Assembly: GCA_035655455.1 (NCBI GenBank)
Contig: DASRUL010000023.1
Coordinates: 1-14,584 of the forward strand
From: JAHFKM01 sp035655455
Lineage (GTDB): Archaea; Nanobdellota; Nanobdellia; SCGC-AAA011-G17; GW2011-AR18
DNA: 14,584 nucleotides
Direction: 5' to 3'
Position numbers and translations under genes: made by a program. Below, one piece after another: positions 11,727 to 14,584 of this stretch. Under the pieces are notes generated by a model that was not told the origin of the DNA, made no database searches, and was given only the letters and a program-made list of their open reading frames with translations. Within the stretch, counting starts at the first letter, position 1. Every line of letters starts with the position of its first letter.

Positions 11727-14540
11727 TTAAACGATGAGAATAGCGGGTTTTCCAGGCATTGCTTGGCTTGCTTTTTTTTCTGTGCTTTCTTCTGCTTTTA
11801 GGATCGTAATTTCTGTTTCGAATGCCGCTTTGAGGTAGGAGAGGTTTTCTCTGAGGATGCGTTCTTCCATCTCTTCGTCGAGAACGACTGAAGGGAGTTT
11901 TTCCGGGTTTTTGATCAGCGTTGACGCAAGGCTTGCTGTTTCTTTTTCGTGTCCCGGGATGATGCATGTCTTGATGAGTTCTGTTTGGTTTCTTGTTTTC
12001 TCAAGGTTTTTTTTGAGAGTCTTGATAAAGGTGTATTTCCACGGCGCTGACACGAAGAGGGTGATTTTTTCTGGTTGTTCTATCTTGCTAAGGTTGAGCA
12101 CCGAGGTGATATCTTCAACAGCGGTGGTGATGAACTCTTCAGTGTAGTTGAGCTCTTGATTGATCTTGGTTTCTTCTGGTGTTGGCCATGCTTCTGTGCT
12201 GATGAAGGTGTCTTTTCCGAGCTTGTTCCAGAGTTCTTCGCAGAGGTGGGGCGCGAATGGAGCGAGGAGTGACAATTGTGTTTCGATCGCTTTTTGTAGA
12301 GTTTTTTTATGGGGATTGTTCTTTGTTCTCTTGAGGTAGTGTTTGAGCACGTTCTGAAAGGTGAAAAATCCATGTTGGAGTGCTGTTCTGAAGAGGGTTT
12401 GTTCCATTGCCGTGGTTGTTTCCTTGATAAGGGTGTGAATCTGCGCTTCGAGCCATAAATCGATGGTGCGTTGTTCTTCTGGTCCTTTGAAGGCGTACCA
12501 TTCTTCGACGAAGGAGGAAAATTGGTTGAGCCTTGTGGTGACTGCTTCTATGGTTTCATAGTCCCAGTTTGCGTCGTCGAGGCCTTCTCCTCCTGTCATT
12601 CTCGTGATTCTTGCGGGATCTGCGCCGAGTTTTAAGGCGTCTCGTAAGAGGAGGAAGTTCCCTAAGGATTTTGCCATTTTTTGTCCGTTGACGGTGCCCC
12701 ATCCGTTGACGCTGATGCCTCGTGGCCAGTATTTTTCTGGAAAGAGCGCGACATGGTTGAATAGGTAGAAGGTGAGGTGGTTTTGGACCAGGTCTTTTCC
12801 AGAATTTCTAAGATCTACGGGATACCAGTATTCGAATTCGTCGCGCATCGCGTCGATGTTTGGGACCGTTGGTTTTTTTCCGCGGGAAAGAAACACGTAA
12901 TCAAAGAGGTTGTCGTTGACGTCTTCGAGTGGTACATCTTTGATCCAGTGGCTGATGGTGTAGTAGGCCATGTAAAGGGTGGAGTCTGATAGAGATTCGA
13001 TGAGCCACTTGGCGTCCCAGGGAAGTCTTGTTCCTGTGCCTTCTTCTCTGGTGCATGCCCAGGGCTTTAGCCAGTCAATGGTGTGTTCGAATTGTTGGCG
13101 GACTTTTTCCGGATACAGGGTGAGGCGTTTGAGCGCTTCATGCGCTTGTTTTTTCCAGTGGTGGTTTCCGTAATCGATGAACCATTGGTCTGTGACGATT
13201 TTGACCGTTCCGGCGGTGAGGCATCTGCAGATGACTCTTCCCGTGAGGTCGTAAAAAGTTTCTGCGTGTCCTTGGCTGGTGAGTTCTTGGATGATGAGGT
13301 CGCGTGCTCGTTCTACTGGCATGTTTGCGTACTTGCCGCAGTGATTGTTCATGATGCCGAGGTAGTAGCCTTTTTTGTAGACGATATGTTTTGCTTCTTC
13401 GAGTTTTTCCCGGTCGTGTTGGTTTCTGACGCCGAGGATTTTGCAGACGTGTTCTGCTGGGAGTTCCCCGAGGTCTTGGGAGGTGATGATAGGAACGGGT
13501 TTTAGCTCGAGGATTTCTTTGTAGTCAAGGGTGTATTTTTTTGCCAAGCTGTCGTCTTTTTGCAGATCGTAGAGCCCTATCCAGTCGTCTGGAGCGTCTG
13601 AGGGCACCGAGGTGACGATGCCTGTTCCTTTGTCTGGGTCGCAGAAGCTTGACGGTAAGATGAGGAGTTGTTTGTTGATGAAGGGTGCGATGGCGTATTT
13701 TCCTAAGAGGCTTGTTCCTGGGAGGGTTGTGAGGATATTTATGTTTCGTTCTTGTTCCTTGAGTTTGAGCGCTGCTGCTTCTGAGAGGATCCAGGTTTCG
13801 TTGTTGACGCCTGCTTTGACATAGGTAACATCGGGATTAACCCAGAGGTTGGTTTGTCCGAAGATGGTTTCTGGTCTTAAAGTGGCTGCTACTAAATAGT
13901 CTGGTCCTGTTTTGAATTTGAGGAGGGTGAATTCTTGGGTTGTTTCTCCTTCCCCTTCGATTCTAGAATGATCTTGCAGTGGCGTGTTATCCTTGGGGCA
14001 CCATACGACTGGAAATTTTCCTTGGATGATGTATCCTAATTCTTTCAATCTTCTGAATTGCCATTGGATGAACTTGTCATAGTAAGGGTTGATGTTGGTG
14101 GTGATGAATTCCCTTCTGAAGTCGATGCTCATGCCTGCTTCTTGGAAGTCTTTTTTCCATTCTCTTGGGAAGAATTCTATCCAATGGGTTGGTTCTGAGA
14201 ATTTTTTTGTTTCTTCTTCTGTGAAGCCCATGTCTTTCATGATCTGGAGTTGTTTTGGTTCTTGTTCTTTGATTCTTTGTGCCGCCGCGAGGATGGGGCT
14301 TCCCGTGCAGTGCCATGCTTGGGGGAATAATACGTTAAAGCCGCGCATGCGTTTGTATCGCGCTAAAATCTCTACGCGCATTGCTGAGTAAAAATGTCCA
14401 ATGTGGCTGTACCCATTCATGTAGGGGTAGGGAAAAGTCACAAAGAATTTTGGTTTGGTTTGGTCAACTTCTGCCTCGAAGAGTCTCGCTTCCTGCCAGT
14501 TTTTCTGCCATTTTTTTTCTACGGCTTTGAAATCAATCAT
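11727..14540 (-). CDS. leuS: Leucyl-tRNA synthetase, archaeal type
   Basis: 937 residues, the size of archaeal/eukaryotic LeuRS. ATG 14540 is chosen over a TTG five codons upstream because the family begins MxDFKxxEKKWQ and the TATA box fits it. The class I signature HIGH is at 46-49 (GYSHIGHFYS), and KMSKS is present as KMAKS at 621-625. LRPETIFGQTNLWVNPD belongs to the CP1 editing domain that removes mischarged amino acids. FPQAWHCTGSPI, DPARITRMTGGEGLDDANWD and the C-terminal QAMPGKPAILIV are typical of the archaeal form. It attaches leucine to tRNA-Leu in the cytosol. Its codons end mostly in A and C, opposite to the G/T-ending codons of the + strand genes. Confidence 0.95.
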   Translation of the reverse strand: MIDFKAVEKKWQKNWQEARLFEAEVDQTKPKFFVTFPYPYMNGYSHIGHFYSAMRVEILARYKRMRGFNVLFPQAWHCTGSPILAAAQRIKEQEPKQLQIMKDMGFTEEETKKFSEPTHWIEFFPREWKKDFQEAGMSIDFRREFITTNINPYYDKFIQWQFRRLKELGYIIQGKFPVVWCPKDNTPLQDHSRIEGEGETTQEFTLLKFKTGPDYLVAATLRPETIFGQTNLWVNPDVTYVKAGVNNETWILSEAAALKLKEQERNINILTTLPGTSLLGKYAIAPFINKQLLILPSSFCDPDKGTGIVTSVPSDAPDDWIGLYDLQKDDSLAKKYTLDYKEILELKPVPIITSQDLGELPAEHVCKILGVRNQHDREKLEEAKHIVYKKGYYLGIMNNHCGKYANMPVERARDLIIQELTSQGHAETFYDLTGRVICRCLTAGTVKIVTDQWFIDYGNHHWKKQAHEALKRLTLYPEKVRQQFEHTIDWLKPWACTREEGTGTRLPWDAKWLIESLSDSTLYMAYYTISHWIKDVPLEDVNDNLFDYVFLSRGKKPTVPNIDAMRDEFEYWYPVDLRNSGKDLVQNHLTFYLFNHVALFPEKYWPRGISVNGWGTVNGQKMAKSLGNFLLLRDALKLGADPARITRMTGGEGLDDANWDYETIEAVTTRLNQFSSFVEEWYAFKGPEEQRTIDLWLEAQIHTLIKETTTAMEQTLFRTALQHGFFTFQNVLKHYLKRTKNNPHKKTLQKAIETQLSLLAPFAPHLCEELWNKLGKDTFISTEAWPTPEETKINQELNYTEEFITTAVEDITSVLNLSKIEQPEKITLFVSAPWKYTFIKTLKKNLEKTRNQTELIKTCIIPGHEKETASLASTLIKNPEKLPSVVLDEEMEERILRENLSYLKAAFETEITILKAEESTEKKASQAMPGKPAILIV

Positions 14541-14564
14541 AGAGAGGAATGACAAGAATGCTGG

Positions 14565-14572
14565 CTTATAAA
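14565..14572 (-). promoter_or_regulatory. TATA box of leuS
   Basis: Minus-strand TTTATAAG, centred about 28 bp upstream of ATG 14540, predicting a transcript that starts a few bases before the codon. A start at the upstream TTG would lie before the predicted transcription start, which rules it out. Confidence 0.65.
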
Positions 14573-14584
14573 TCTTGTTTTTAG

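Noticed and set aside
14541..14555. TTG start five codons upstream for leuS
   Set aside because: It lies upstream of the predicted transcription start, and the archaeal LeuRS N-terminus begins at the ATG.

Overview
The window looks archaeal. Evidence: an archaeal/eukaryotic-type leucyl-tRNA synthetase, an NreA DNA repair protein (an archaea-only family) ending in a PCNA-binding motif, and TATA-type core promoters about 25-30 bp upstream of start codons, most of which leave little or no 5' leader. Small proteins, short gaps and a secreted NosD-like protein rich in N-glycosylation sequons would fit a DPANN-type archaeon (Woesearchaeota-like), but this narrower placement is inference. No rRNA, tRNA or CRISPR was seen.

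Layout. 1-1015 (-): N-terminal part of a secreted beta-helix protein running off the left edge. 1016-1224: divergent promoter region holding a ~121-bp MITE-like inverted-repeat element between the two TATA boxes. 1225-2421 (+): nreA. 2424-4310 (-): an envelope-type block read right to left, with a GT2 glycosyltransferase, a cysteine-rich lipoprotein and a membrane-anchored SLT/lysozyme-like protein. 4311-4429: divergent promoter region with a perfect 29-bp tandem duplication carrying the glycosyltransferase TATA box. 4430-6530 (+): a TVP38/TMEM64 membrane protein overlapping a mercuric-reductase-like flavoprotein. 6531-6826: AT-rich leader region. 6827-9433 (+): a complete NitT/TauT-type ABC importer operon (ATPase, binding protein, permease) of clearly different base composition. 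9434-9641: a probable small gene split by an A8 run. 9642-10562 (+): a thioredoxin-reductase-like protein. 10672-11351 (-): a VapBC-type toxin-antitoxin pair. 11411-11713 (+): a short, probably truncated secreted/membrane protein. 11727-14540 (-): leuS with its promoter.

How it fits together. The core genes (nreA, leuS) sit among surface/envelope genes and thiol-redox flavoproteins. The ABC operon and vapBC look like later arrivals. They break the G+T bias of the + strand seen elsewhere whatever the gene direction, and they use Shine-Dalgarno-led starts where the older genes mostly look leaderless. The points most worth following are the lytic-transglycosylase-like protein in an archaeon, the split TVP38/oxidoreductase pair with an altered active site, the MITE between divergent promoters, and the small gene with a frameshift at A8.
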